Of a stretch of DNA of 64,000 bases, positions 31,460-42,334 are shown piece after piece; position 1 is the first letter of the stretch; each line of letters begins with the position of its first letter. This DNA is from Phaseolus vulgaris (lineage: Eukaryota; Streptophyta; Magnoliopsida; Fabales; Fabaceae): positions 18,748,087 through 18,812,086 of the forward strand of contig NC_023753.2 in NCBI RefSeq assembly GCF_000499845.2, in the 5' to 3' direction. Made by a program: the position numbers and the translations under genes. The notes under the pieces were generated by a model. That model saw only the letters and a program-made list of their open reading frames with translations, did no database searches and was not told the origin of the DNA.

Positions 31460-33715
31460 ATGGCTGGATTTTCAAGTGATGCATCCTACAAGCAGAATTA
31501 TCCTTCCAAAGCTTCAATCCTTGGTGAATTACATGAAGCACAAAGAACTATTAGACGCTTGGAAGAGAAAATGCAAAAGATGGAGGTCCAACAAGCTAGA
31601 CCATCTCCTTCTATCCATGATGGGCATCATTCTCATAGACCATCTTCAAGAGCCTCTTCAAATGATTTTGGCCGTGAAGAAGAGCATAGGAGAAGGAGGA
31701 ATCCACCACAATTTCATGGACAAAGACCTCATCTTCAAGGAGAAAGACATCACTACGGCAATGGTTACTACCAAGATGCAAAGGCTAGGCTACCTTCGGT
31801 CAAGCTTCCTTGTTTTAATGGCTCTAGTGATCCTAATGTATATTTAGATTGGGAGGCTAAGTGTGAACAAATATTTGAGATCCATGAGATCCAAGATGAG
31901 CATAAGCTTAAGCTAGCCACCCTAGAGTTTAGTGATTATGCCATGAAATGGTGGCATGGAATTGTAAAGGACATTATCTATATCAAGGGTCCTCCCGTGG
32001 ACTCTTGGAACTCTTTAAAGGATCAAATGCGCGCTAGATTTGTGCCCTCACATTTTAGGAAAGACCTCATGTTGAGACTCCAACGGTTTCAACAAGGCAC
32101 GCTAAATGTGGATGAATATTATAAGGAGCTAGAAACCCTTGTGCTTAAAATTGAATTACAGGAAAGTGAGGAAGCTATGATTGCTAGGTTTGTGAGTGGT
32201 CTTAGGAAGGATATTCAAGACATTGTTGAGTTACAAGAGTATTCATCATTGTGCTCTTTAGTTCATCTTGCAATGAAGGTGGAAGCTCAACTTGCTAAGA
32301 AAAACTCTTTCAAAAATGCTTCCAATGATGGATACTACTCCAAGTCTTGGAAAAACAAAAATTCTTTTTCTAAACATCCTTCCAAAGATTCTTCTTTCAA
32401 ACCCAAGGATCCTACGCCATCTACTTCTAGGCCTAAATCCCCAATTAAATCGTCTAGTCAAAAGTGTTTTAAATGTTTGGGATATGGTCACATTGCTGCT
32501 AATTGCCCTTCTAAACGAAGTATGTACATGCATGAAGGCATTGTAGTTAGTGAGCATGATTCCAATTCACCTAGGCATTCTTCACCTTCTAGACCATCAA
32601 GTGAAAATGAGAGTGAAAGTCCTTGTGAAGGTGACTTATTGATGGTAAGACGTATGTTGGGCACAATTCCAAAATCTTTGAATGATACTCGAAGAGAAAA
32701 TATTTTTCACACCCGATGTCTTATCAACAACAAGTTATGTTCCTTGATTATTGATGGGGGAAGTTGCACTAATGTGGCTAGTACAAGAGTTGTGGAGAAG
32801 TTAGCCTTACCCACTATCTCTCATACCAAGCCCTACAAATTACAATGGCTTAGTGAAGTAGGTGAAATCATGGTGAATAAACAAGTCCTCATTAACTTTG
32901 CTATAGGAAAGTATAAAGATGAGGTTTTATGTGATGTTGTGCCCATGGAAGCTTCTCATCTTCTTTTAGGAAGGCCTTGGCAATATGATAGACATGTTTT
33001 ACATGATGGCCTATCCAATACAATGTCTTTTTCCTTCCTAGGGCGCAAGGTTATATTAAAACCCCTCTCTCCCAAAGAGGTTCATGAGGACCAAATAAAA
33101 ATGAAAACTAAAAGAGAAAATGAGAAAGAAAAAGAAGTAAGTACTACACCGAGTCACACCATTTTCTCCTCTAAATCCATCATGTTGACTCGTGCTATAC
33201 CTCAAATGGACCCTCCAAGGTCTTCTTCTTCTTTATCTTTTTCATTACCCAAGGTTCCTATTTCAACACCACCTTGGTTAAAATATGTTAGGGATGATTT
33301 TTTCATACCTCCTAATGGGTTTCACCATTTAAGAGGTCTTTTTCCCAAAAATATCGTCATTCCCAAACACATTTTTCCAACTTGGTCGATTTGTAGGACC
33401 TCCTTTTCTGCAATCCCTTTGGTTCCATCTGCTAAGTCATGTATTCCTTTTTCTTACACTTTTGATTGTAAAAGTAAACTGACTTTGTTATATGCAAGGA
33501 TTCAGAATTCGTGGGCGAATTCTCTCCAACTCGGGGAGTATGATGACAATCAACTAAAGGTGGCTTTTTATAATGAAGAACAAGATCATTCGCCTTCACA
33601 TTTAAAGTTTTTCTTGTTAATCTTTGCAAAAGATAAAGCCCAAGCCCAAGCCCAAGAAGGCCAAAGCCCACAAAAGCCCAAAGACCATCCCATGAAGGGC
33701 AAAGCCAAGTTTTAA
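31460..33715 (+). CDS. TRG-2 gag-protease fusion reading into the 3' LTR
   Basis: The intact 751-residue frame starts at ATG 31460 (MAGFSSDASYK). Residues 20-45 look coiled-coil. The gag domain is about 110-285 (LPCFNGSSDPNVYLDWE, KWWHGIVKDI, RARFVPSHFRKDLMLRLQRF). A complete CCHC knuckle CFKCLGYGHIAANC is at 336-349. The protease has DGGSCTNVAST at 432 onward and LLGRPWQYDR. Beyond about residue 565 the linker runs into former 3' untranslated sequence, crosses the PPT, and the last ~58 residues are encoded by the 3' LTR. So pol was removed by a deletion that left no stop. The product could assemble particles. It would need RT and integrase from another element. Confidence 0.9.
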   Translation: MAGFSSDASYKQNYPSKASILGELHEAQRTIRRLEEKMQKMEVQQARPSPSIHDGHHSHRPSSRASSNDFGREEEHRRRRNPPQFHGQRPHLQGERHHYGNGYYQDAKARLPSVKLPCFNGSSDPNVYLDWEAKCEQIFEIHEIQDEHKLKLATLEFSDYAMKWWHGIVKDIIYIKGPPVDSWNSLKDQMRARFVPSHFRKDLMLRLQRFQQGTLNVDEYYKELETLVLKIELQESEEAMIARFVSGLRKDIQDIVELQEYSSLCSLVHLAMKVEAQLAKKNSFKNASNDGYYSKSWKNKNSFSKHPSKDSSFKPKDPTPSTSRPKSPIKSSSQKCFKCLGYGHIAANCPSKRSMYMHEGIVVSEHDSNSPRHSSPSRPSSENESESPCEGDLLMVRRMLGTIPKSLNDTRRENIFHTRCLINNKLCSLIIDGGSCTNVASTRVVEKLALPTISHTKPYKLQWLSEVGEIMVNKQVLINFAIGKYKDEVLCDVVPMEASHLLLGRPWQYDRHVLHDGLSNTMSFSFLGRKVILKPLSPKEVHEDQIKMKTKRENEKEKEVSTTPSHTIFSSKSIMLTRAIPQMDPPRSSSSLSFSLPKVPISTPPWLKYVRDDFFIPPNGFHHLRGLFPKNIVIPKHIFPTWSICRTSFSAIPLVPSAKSCIPFSYTFDCKSKLTLLYARIQNSWANSLQLGEYDDNQLKVAFYNEEQDHSPSHLKFFLLIFAKDKAQAQAQEGQSPQKPKDHPMKGKAKF
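33528..33540 (+). other. TRG-2 polypurine tract
   Basis: ACTCGGGGAGTA lies directly before the 3' LTR, as expected for plus-strand priming. Confidence 0.7.
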
Positions 33716-34517
33716 ATAAATATTGTTTAGAAAGGTGCTTAGAGGGAAACATTAGAAACCTCTATTGTTAAAGCATCTTTTAGTCTTTAGTTAAGAGTCT
33801 TAGGGGGGGTGTTAGTAGATAGGTGTAGGAGTAAATAAGGAGGTGCCAAAGTGAGAGAAGGGATCACACCTTCCTCATGCTTTGTTTTAGGCGCAAATTC
33901 TAGAAGCTTTTTAAGAGGGAGTTTTTGAATTTGTGTAGCTTACTTTTCAGCACCTTAGGCTATAAATAGAGGTGCTCTCTTTGTAAAATTCATATTGGAA
34001 TTAATCTAAGAAAACTCTACTCAAATTTTGAGTGAACTTTGGAGAGCTTTTGGAGCCTTCTTCTCTAGTCTTATCTTGATGGATCAATGGAGTCCTCAAG
34101 TGGCGGCATCACTCTTATCTAGGAGCATTCCACACTTCTAGTGGCGAGATCATCCAACATTCTTCCATCTTCATGAGCACTCTCTTCTCCTTCCTTTCTT
34201 CTCTTTCAATTGTTCATGTTGTCTTGTGTTCTTGAGTTTTTTTGGTTCGGTTTTTCTGTTTTTCCAGCACCTATGTTCTGTTCTTGCCTTTTAATTTCAA
34301 TTATGTTCGGTTCCTTTTAGTTTCTCCTCTTTTTTGGTTCAATTTGACTAAAATTGGTTCATCCAAATGAGTTTGGAATTTGGTACTAGTTTTTGGTGAG
34401 TTCTTGTCTTAGAACAAATGATCCAACTCTAAGAAAAGTGCCTCTATAATGTCCAACTCAAGGTGATTCCTAAGAAGGTCAAGAACCTTTCTCTACATGG
34501 CTAGTGGAATCACATCA
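33541..34517 (+). repeat. TRG-2 3' LTR
   Basis: 977 bp. TATAAATA at 33961-33968. It keeps the 21 bp segment deleted in the 5' LTR. Confidence 0.95.
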
Positions 34518-34522
34518 TCTTT

Positions 34523-37408
34523 TACTTTCTAATGATCATATGTGGGTGTCAACATCACTAGCTCATTTTGTTCTTCAATTTCGAGCGATAATATTCTCAT
34601 ATTCAGAAGGACGTGCAACATCAATTACTAGAGACCTCTGCTTAGACCTAAGAGTAAGATCTACCACCATCTCACTCCATCCAATACCATGTGCTAAAGG
34701 ATTCATTCCCAACCTTATGAAAATATATGAATAACCCAGCCAAAAACAACTTCCTTATCATTAGTTACAATACTAATGCCACTTATTCACCATTTTTTTC
34801 AAATTGATACCTCTTATCTCACCCAATTATTTGCATTACCTCAAGCATATTATTCCTTTCCATAGGTAGAACGTGCATAGTCTTCATTAATCCATCCTAT
34901 ATTACTCATACTGAGTTGTCTTTTCTTCATTGTATGTGACAAGTAGGTGATAAAATTCATGAAAATATTATTTCACTCCCATTCCAGGACTGTCAAACTA
35001 TGTTATCATACTTCCTAGTCATTATTTGTCCGACCCTTTTGATTTTATTTTTTAACAATAAATAAGTAACTACATACTTGACTTTATCTTCCTTTGGACA
35101 CTGTCACCAAATAAACTTCCTGAAATCTTGATACCCTTGGATCATACTTAGATGTCATTGAACTTGCTTTCGTGGCTCTTAGATAACTCATATGTTTCAA
35201 TTTTTCATCCTTGGTGCACATATTTTGTTTTTGAGTCTTAATATACCATTTGGTTCCCACAAAGAACTCGTTAGTTTCATCAATACATAGTAATTTTAGA
35301 ATAATCTTCAAATTCAATTTCACCAATTTCCTTACTCTCGCCTTTTTTTTTCTAGAAAATCATTACTTATAACAAATGTACTACAACTTCCAAATTTAAA
35401 TTGTTGAAACTTCCACTCAACTCCAACCATATAATCTTAAGTGTTGATACTTATGTCTCTTCATGACTTGAACCATCTGCAACAACATTTCCTTTCCCAG
35501 GATAGTACTTCCACTAAAAGTAATAATCTTTCAAAACTCTGACCATCTTCTCCAAAAGGAATTGTGTATCGTTCATTACTCGGTCTACCACAATCCATAT
35601 TCCATTATGTACTTTCATTGTTTGTGGAAAAGGAACCACACATATAACAACACAACATTATTTCTACTTAGTAACTTCCAATGGTTGTGATATTATTTCA
35701 TGTCTTTGATACTCCACTTCAATCTTTTATAGGTCAAACAAACAAGGACCTATGGAGCCACTTCCTCTTTATGTTGAACCATCACAAAACTTCTTCAAAT
35801 ATTATCTTAGTTTTGCTTGATGCACATTAAATCATTTTTATAACTTTTATACTAGACTGTGTTCTTTAACTTTTTGTTTGCAAATATAAACAACTTATCC
35901 TAAACCTCATAATTCCCCCTTTACTTCCATAATGAAATTATCAATTCACTTAGTTCTTAACTTTCCATTAATTTGAGTCTTTAACCATTACATCTGACTC
36001 TTGAAATATCTCATTGCTCATGCCATTTTCAACCAAATTTTCCTTCTCCAGATGATACACAAACTTGAAATCTTACTCCCTTAATAACTTCATCAATATC
36101 TTTTGTCCCATGTCTAGTCTCTTGTGATCAAACAAGTACTTAAGATTCTTACAATATTGAATGTATCTAATTAACCTCCTATAGCAATAAATTAAATTCA
36201 CATAATTATTTGTTTCTATGCTAGCATTGTAACGATATCATTACTCATCTTTATCGATCATATTTGGATCTATAGGTTGTCTTATACACATCTTCACTTT
36301 TTACTTAAATTTTTTTATATACCCGAATCTCATGTCTACTTGGAAAATATTGATGTTTCATACAACTTGATCCATCATACCATCATCTCTCAATAGTCTC
36401 GTTTATCTTTCAAAAATCTACACATAATCTAGATTCCTCATCCTTCTTCTTTACCAACAATATTGATATTCCTCATGGTAGTATACTCGACCCAGCAATC
36501 TATATTCTCCATTTTTTTTTTAACTTTACTACTTAAATGAAGACATTTTATAGTATGTCATTAACGTCAACTTTGCTCAAGCACCAGACCAAAGAAAATT
36601 CCACTTTTATCTTTGAAGACAAACTTGACACTTATTATGGAAAACTGTGTATAAAACTCCACTTTGCCAAAGTACTACTTATCTAACCAGTATTATTTAT
36701 CTCTATTTGAAGTTGCATTATGAAACAAGTTGCCCTAATTCGTGACACATTCCATACTCGTTGTGCAACTACTCATTCCATATTCTCTCAGTTTGAAGAT
36801 GTCACATTTCTATTCATTATAATTAAAAAGAAAGTGATGGGCATAAAGTCAATTCATCCCAAAAGATTATATCTAGGTCCTCTATAGATAGACATCTCAA
36901 ACTCACTTAGAATTTGAGTTCATCGGTAATAACAACCACCTACCTTATATATAAAAAAAAAAAAAAACACTACACTAAAACAAATTGTTGGTGTAAAACT
37001 ATGTGCTGAAAATACTACTTTAAAACTTACAACTAAACACTTACACTAATTAAATTTATTTCTTAAAATAAACTTTTGTTCAATATCAACTTCATATAAT
37101 ATAGAAATAACCATCCCAAAACATATACAAAAAGTATACTCTACTTTTAGAATTAAGATAGAAAATCATCTTGATTTAGTCATGAGTGTGCACCCTCACC
37201 ACTTTATCAAGATTATTTTCATTCTTAATACTTTCATCTTTATTCATAACAATCACTTTGACTCAACCACAAACAAGACTTAAAAAAAACAACCTTGTTA
37301 AATATCCTGTTAAAATGTTTTAACTAATTCTTGAAGCTAGACTTAAACAAAAATCTACATGCAAGAGAAACACAATAAACCCACTACCCTCAGGTCATCC
37401 TAAGAATG
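34523..37408 (-). pseudogene. Chromovirus pol remnants (RT and integrase fragments)
   Basis: On the minus strand 36380-36480 translates with stops to LLVKKKDEESRLCVDF, clearly the RT motif VLFVKKKDGSMRLCIDY of chromoviruses. At about 35530-35620 GIWIVVDRVMN recalls the integrase motif DAIWVIVDRLTK. RT at the higher coordinate and integrase lower fits leftward orientation. Frames are riddled with stops and indels, and the interior (about 3.9 kb without TRG-2) is too short for a full pol, so large deletions have occurred. I cannot identify gag or protease in 36481-37408, nor any gene in 34523-35530. Confidence 0.7.
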
Positions 37409-37425
37409 AACTGCTCTGATACCAT
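37409..37425 (-). other. Chromovirus primer-binding site
   Basis: The minus strand reads TGGTATCAGAGCAG just inside the right LTR, the initiator-Met type. It fixes leftward orientation. Confidence 0.88.
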
Positions 37426-37429
37426 TAAA

Positions 37430-38815
37430 TGTAACACCCTAGAAAAAAACATCTAACTACTACAATACAAATTCCACGTATTTCTATACAAGCTTAGAGT
37501 TTTTCAAAACATTCCTAATACATGATTAGGACATATAGAAATACAAATATTTACAATATAAGTTTCAAAATCAGCACCCTAAAGCTCTTTAGGCCCTCCG
37601 ACACCTGTAAGATCATCTGCTCATGTACGTAGTACAGTCATCGCAGTACAAACACAGCAAGAAAAGCAAGGGTAATCTAGTGAAAAACAGAATTTTATAA
37701 TATACATAATTAAAACAAAAGAGAGAACCAAATTACATGATTAATTTCTCAATTATTCAATCTTCTTCAAATCTCAACAATAAAACAATCACATAGATCT
37801 CACATGGATCTACACATCCAGAATATTCAACAACCAACGTCTTCCGGAAGACCCGTATTAAGTAAGTCCTACCAGAGACTAACACCTGATCCAAAGATTA
37901 CCAGCAAATCTAACAGAAAGGATCATGGTAAGTTCAATACAACCCAAGTTTTGCATCTCATATGTCACGGTCTGCATGAACTCCCCCATCAGCTTCTCAC
38001 CACCTAATATCTTAGTCTATGTGACTTAGATCATCAGTGAAGCTCGGAGATCTCTGTTACCACATAGGCATCAATACTTAATATACAGCAAACATCAGTC
38101 CATACATTATCCCAAATGTATGAATTCAATTCCACACCATTTCATCATACAATATCATTCCAAACACGATCCACAACATTCAAAAGCTTAATTAACATAA
38201 AAAAACAACACTTAAATATTAAACCATCAAAATCTAATATTTTTATAAATTTTAAATAATATATAAACAAACAACACAAAATATACACACAATATCCCTG
38301 CAAGAGAAATTGAATATTGGGACCACATCCCTTCCACATTTAGATCTTCTATCCTAGGATGCTATTAAAAAATAAATTTAGCTTCCCTTACCTTAATTGC
38401 TTGCTTTCCAAGCAACTTCTAGAATTTTATTCCCCACAACCTGGATAAGCTTCAAGATTTACGGGCCTAATGCAAGTTATCCAAACAGAACAAAAATTCA
38501 GTATATAGTAGAATAAGTTGAGAGGATTAAACTTCTCAACTTACCTCACCAAGATTGATGACTAAAACCTAAGGAAAATAGAGAACAAATGATCTTTAGA
38601 GTAAAAATGAACTTACTATGTTTAAAAATCTGATCGGGTAGAATTGGAGTCTGACTCCTCGGCTATAACATGGCGTGATCAGATTTTGGAATAGATGGAG
38701 TATGGAAAAGAAAGCAAAGAGAGAAGGAAGATAGAAAAAAATAGAGAGAGAAAGCAAATTGGAAATGAAAAAAGAAAATGAACGTGGTGGGGGCACTGGT
38801 GCTTTGAGTCTTACA
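37430..38815 (-). repeat. Chromovirus 5' LTR (right copy)
   Basis: 1386 bp, plus strand TGTAACACCC...GTCTTACA, uninterrupted. It is the reference for reconstructing where TRG-1 entered the left LTR. Confidence 0.95.
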
Positions 38816-38820
38816 GTTTT

Positions 38821-38959
38821 ATCATTTAATTAACTATTTGGTTTTAAAATTCAAATAATTGTTTCTAATAAATATTTTAATTACCCTCACTTTTATTTCA
38901 GCTTCTCAAGGAATGAATTAAAAAAATTAAGAAAAAATATATAATATGTAATATATTAC
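38821..38959. other. AT-rich spacer
   Basis: About 140 bp between two elements with no feature apart from the ATTAC target site of Tat-2 at 38955-38959. Confidence 0.6.
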
Positions 38960-39758
38960 TGTACCGCCCTGGTGGTCGGGTGTGATGACGTGGCACCCTG
39001 CTACAGTGTAGGCGTGTCAACAAGGCGCCAGGTTGGCAGATAGGAAGGAAGTCGGGAGGCACATGTAGTCGCCGATTGTTAAGTTGGCGTGTTCCGATTT
39101 CCAGCTTACCAGAATAGGCGATCGCCAGGTTGAAGATGAAGTCGCCAGATGATGACTCAGGCGACCAAGCAGTCATTGGAGATCGCCAGAACAAGCACAT
39201 CGCCGAAGATGAAGGAGAAGCAGATTATGAAGGCGGCCGGCGAGACCACAGGGAAGGTGTATGAAAGTCCCCAACTCGCCAGTTTCAGTAGAGATCGCAC
39301 TCCTAAGTTTGCTATGCACTGGGCAGTACCATGCATACGTAACTTAGCCAAAATGAGAGCAGAAGCGGCGCCAAGTCAGGGAGCCTCCAGATGATGGCAC
39401 GTGTACAGTTGGATGCGAGCCACGTGTCCAAGTCTGTAACTGCCAGGAGAGAGAAAATCACCAGGTATATAAGAGTTCTTAACAGACTTTCTGAGGTACG
39501 CACGTTCAGTTCATACACTTTACGCTTGCGAGTGACAGAGCTGTTTGTGAGAGAGGATTTGCACGGTTCTAGTTCTATCAGTTTTTGGTGATACAGTGTC
39601 TGACTTGAGCGTCGGAGTGCGATCGGCCGCAGCGGCGCCGTATCGTTTCTTTGCAGGTTCTTGAGATAGATCCCGAGGAGGAACGGAGGTGTGAAGCGGT
39701 GCGCACGTCGATCCTTTGACGAGGCATACTCCAGCGCTCCGGTCAACAGGCAAGATCA
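38960..39758 (+). repeat. Tat-2 5' LTR
   Basis: 799 bp. The likely promoter TATATAAG is at 39466-39473. Confidence 0.95.
39466..39473 (+). promoter_or_regulatory. TATA box of Tat-2 LTR
   Basis: TATATAAG within the LTR, conserved in the 3' LTR (about 51014-51021). About 285 bp remain between it and the LTR end. Confidence 0.65.
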
Positions 39759-40117
39759 TCAGGCGCCCACCGTGGGGCCGTGTAAAACGTGATCCCATCC
39801 ACAGCGTGAGTTCGTGGAAGTCTTCGAGGTTTTCTGCGCGGTTGTGTGCTGGTGCAACCGTCGTTCGCAGTTTCTTTAAGTTTCGTTCGGTGAGTTTGCG
39901 TTTTGTACCGTTTGTTTGGCTTTCAATCGGTGGAGTGAGGTCTTTTGTTGCTTGCGCGCAATCTGTTTGGTGGAAGTTCGAGTTCTTTTGTGGTTTTCTG
40001 CGAAGGTTTTCGGTGTTCTTGAGTTCTTGCGCAGTTTCTTGAGTTTTCTCCGATTGATCGCTGATTCGATCGTGGTTGAAGTGTTGTTTGCTGTATTTCT
40101 GTGGTTCGCTGAAGTTA
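39759..40117 (+). other. Tat-2 PBS block and leader
   Basis: AGGCGCCCACCGTGGGGCCG at 39761 onward shares 18 bases with the Tat-1 block, though the bases just before it differ (TC rather than TT-TT). The leader to 40117 is G/T-rich with no gene. Confidence 0.7.
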
Positions 40118-42334
40118 ATGAGAAAAATAAGAAGCAATCGCTCCAGTCCCGTGGCGCCTGTCGCTGCTGAAGGCGACGCCGCCATGACCATGGCGCAGAT
40201 GGCAGAAATGATGCGCTCGTTGCAGGCAACCGTGGAAGCCTCGCGCGTAGAGCAGGCGAGGATACATGAGGACCTGGTCGCCTCTCGCGCCAGGAACGAG
40301 GAGCTCAGCAAGGTAACTGAGGAGCTGCGTCGAGCTCTTCAGGAGCAGCAGGGACGTTCTTCTGCTGAAGAGGTGGCACCGTCGACGCCACCTCGTGTTT
40401 TCCCAATGCCTTTTGTTCAGGCGATTACCGACACGCCAATTCCCACGAGCGTGCTTCCGGTTAAAGCTGTTTTTACTGGCGTGGAGGATCCAGAGGCTCA
40501 TCTGACCACGTTCCACACGCAGATGATGCTGTCGGGAGGGTCAGACGCCGTCTACTGCAAGATGTTCGTGAGTACGCTCCAGGGAACGGCGATGGAGTGG
40601 TTTGTGAGCCTGCCTAACGGCCACATAACCAATTTTCAACAATTCTCGAAAATCTTTGTCGAGCAGTACATTGTGAATAAGGCACCGCCCAGGGTGTCCT
40701 ATGATCTGTTTGATATAAGGCAGTACCATGGGGAGTCCCTCAGAGACTACCTCAATCGTTTCGGAGCGCAGATGGTCAGATCGCCGGCCAAGGATGAAGA
40801 AATGCTGGTCTATGCCTTTAAGAAGGGCGTGCAGCCAGGGCCATTCTGCGAGGCCTTGATCAGGTCTCATCCAGCGACGTTTGCTGAAGTCAGGCGACTT
40901 GCGGTGGCCCACATCGCCGACGAGAGTGAGGTCGCCGAGAAGAGAGGCAGCGTGGCTCCCGCCAGGCCACGCGCCCAAACCAGGATCCAGCCGCAGAGGG
41001 TGCTGGAAACGGCGGCGGCGGCCAGGAAAGACCAGAGGACTCGCTACCCTTACGATAGGAGAAATAAGGGAAGAAGCCAAGCGTGCCAACAACCAGCACG
41101 CCAACAACCAGCACGCCGGGAATACAATCGCCCGCCTAAGCACAAATTTGTCATGGGACTAGCGGACCTGATCGCTATCCCTAACATATCTGCTAGGTTG
41201 AAGGCGCCCGAGAAGGTGGGAGACAAGGTGCTGGGGTCAAAGCCGGACGCCTGGTGCGAGTTCCACCAGTGTTTTGGCCACAACCTGGACTCGTGTTTGT
41301 CTTTAGGATACCAGCTCGACGATCTGGTTAAGAGCGGGTTCCTAAACGACTATCTGCTGGATAGAAGGACAGGGGGAGCGTCGAGTTCCCAGCCAGCAGG
41401 TGGAGAAGCCCAGCAACACGAGATGCCTATCCACGGGGAGATCCACACCATTGCAGGGGGTTTCTCAGGTGGTGGATGCACCGCATCGCAGAGGAAAAAG
41501 TACGCACGATCGGTGATGGCAGTGGACATGTTTGAAGATCACTCGCCAGAAGTGGACATCACGTTCACAAAGCAGGATCTTCGGGACGTTGTGCCTCATG
41601 ACAACGATCCCATAGTTATTTCGTTGATCACGGCGGGAAGGAAGGTCCACAGAGTTCTGGTGGACCAAGGAAGCTCGGCAGACATGATGTTCTGGCCGAC
41701 TTTCACGCAGCTGGAATTGCCCCTTGACCAGCTAAGGCCCTATGGAGGGTGCTTATACGGGTTCGCTGGCGACCAGGTGGAGGTCAGGGGGTACATCGAG
41801 CTGAGAACCACGTTTACAGATGAGGCTGGGTCGAGGACGGAGAAAATCAAGTACCTCATCGTAAACGCCCCTTCAGCATATAACATCCTGTTGGGAAGGC
41901 CCACTCTTAACAGGATAGGCGCCATTCTGTCGACACGGCACATGAAGGTGAAGTTGCCGTCCATGAAAGGGGTGGTGATCACGATTAAGTCTGATCAGAA
42001 AGAAGTGAAAAGGTGCTATGAGAATAGCCTGAAAAACAAAAGATCAGTGAGTTATGTAACAACCACCCCACCTCCCGGCGTGAAGCCCAGACCGCCGGTA
42101 TCAGAGGAGGCCGCCGGAAGGGATGTAGAGATGATAGACGCTGAGCTAGGGGAGAGAAATGCTGGCCTGGAGGAGGAAGAGGCGCGGAATCGCCCCGAGG
42201 AAGCGAGAGAACTGGGAATCGCCAAGGCGGTGATCGCCAGAGAATCCAGGCCCAAACCTGTCGAGCAGTGGCTCGAGAAGGAGATCGGAGGGAAAGTTTT
42301 CAAGCTCGGAAGATCTCTGGAGGTCGATCTCTAG
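40118..42334 (+). CDS. Tat-2 gag-protease, ended by in-frame TAG
   Basis: I start at ATG 40118 (MRKIRSNRSS); an Ala-rich N-terminus and a coiled coil (residues about 25-85) follow. The gag domain contains LQGTAMEWFVSLP, FEDIRQ-like DIRQYHGESLRDYLNRFG and KKGVQPGPFCEAL. Then comes an Arg/Gln-rich linker with a repeated QQPAR motif, and a CX2HX3GHX4C knuckle (CEFHQCFGHNLDSC). The protease carries VLVDQGSSADMMFW and ILLGRPTLNRIGA. The frame ends at TAG 42332-42334, between protease and RT. Sequence downstream is in the same frame, so this is a single nonsense codon. An Ogre-style intron at this junction is conceivable, but no splice signals are evident. Confidence 0.9.
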   Translation: MRKIRSNRSSPVAPVAAEGDAAMTMAQMAEMMRSLQATVEASRVEQARIHEDLVASRARNEELSKVTEELRRALQEQQGRSSAEEVAPSTPPRVFPMPFVQAITDTPIPTSVLPVKAVFTGVEDPEAHLTTFHTQMMLSGGSDAVYCKMFVSTLQGTAMEWFVSLPNGHITNFQQFSKIFVEQYIVNKAPPRVSYDLFDIRQYHGESLRDYLNRFGAQMVRSPAKDEEMLVYAFKKGVQPGPFCEALIRSHPATFAEVRRLAVAHIADESEVAEKRGSVAPARPRAQTRIQPQRVLETAAAARKDQRTRYPYDRRNKGRSQACQQPARQQPARREYNRPPKHKFVMGLADLIAIPNISARLKAPEKVGDKVLGSKPDAWCEFHQCFGHNLDSCLSLGYQLDDLVKSGFLNDYLLDRRTGGASSSQPAGGEAQQHEMPIHGEIHTIAGGFSGGGCTASQRKKYARSVMAVDMFEDHSPEVDITFTKQDLRDVVPHDNDPIVISLITAGRKVHRVLVDQGSSADMMFWPTFTQLELPLDQLRPYGGCLYGFAGDQVEVRGYIELRTTFTDEAGSRTEKIKYLIVNAPSAYNILLGRPTLNRIGAILSTRHMKVKLPSMKGVVITIKSDQKEVKRCYENSLKNKRSVSYVTTTPPPGVKPRPPVSEEAAGRDVEMIDAELGERNAGLEEEEARNRPEEARELGIAKAVIARESRPKPVEQWLEKEIGGKVFKLGRSLEVDL

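Larger units (their letters stand above)
29159..34517 (+). mobile_element. TRG-2: gag-protease LTR retrotransposon lacking pol
   Basis: LTRs 29159-30116 (958 bp) and 33541-34517 (977 bp) begin TGATGACAATC and end AATCACATCA. TSD TCTTT at 29154-29158 and 34518-34522. PBS, leader, one long gag-protease frame, then directly a PPT and the 3' LTR: RT, RNase H and integrase are absent. About five substitutions and a 21 bp deletion separate the LTRs, so it inserted recently although it cannot code for its own reverse transcription. The fragment at 1-2478 shows that relatives once had pol. Confidence 0.96.
23954..38815 (-). mobile_element. Chromovirus-like Ty3/gypsy element, decayed and nested with two younger insertions
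   Basis: Flanking duplication GTTTT (23949-23953 and 38816-38820). The right LTR is 37430-38815 (1386 bp). The left LTR is 23954-28185, about 1380 bp once TRG-1 and its duplicated site are removed. On the minus strand the LTR begins TGTAAGACCC-like and ends in a TGTTACA-type end. An initiator-Met PBS lies next to the right LTR. A 3' end with TTTTCGAGGACGAAAATTTT lies next to the left LTR, a hallmark I associate with Del/Tekay chromoviruses. Pol is reduced to remnants. The LTRs differ at roughly 7% of the first 260 positions, so this is the oldest insertion of the nest. Confidence 0.93.

Noticed and set aside
39520..40311. Minus-strand 263-codon frame over the Tat-2 LTR end and leader
   Set aside because: It crosses LTR, PBS and gag start, has no domain, and is explained by GC-rich composition with few stops.
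40541..41143. Long minus-strand frames opposite Tat-2 gag and pol (also 44120-44857, 49309-49716)
   Set aside because: Shadows of strongly coding GC-rich genes. They show no motifs.
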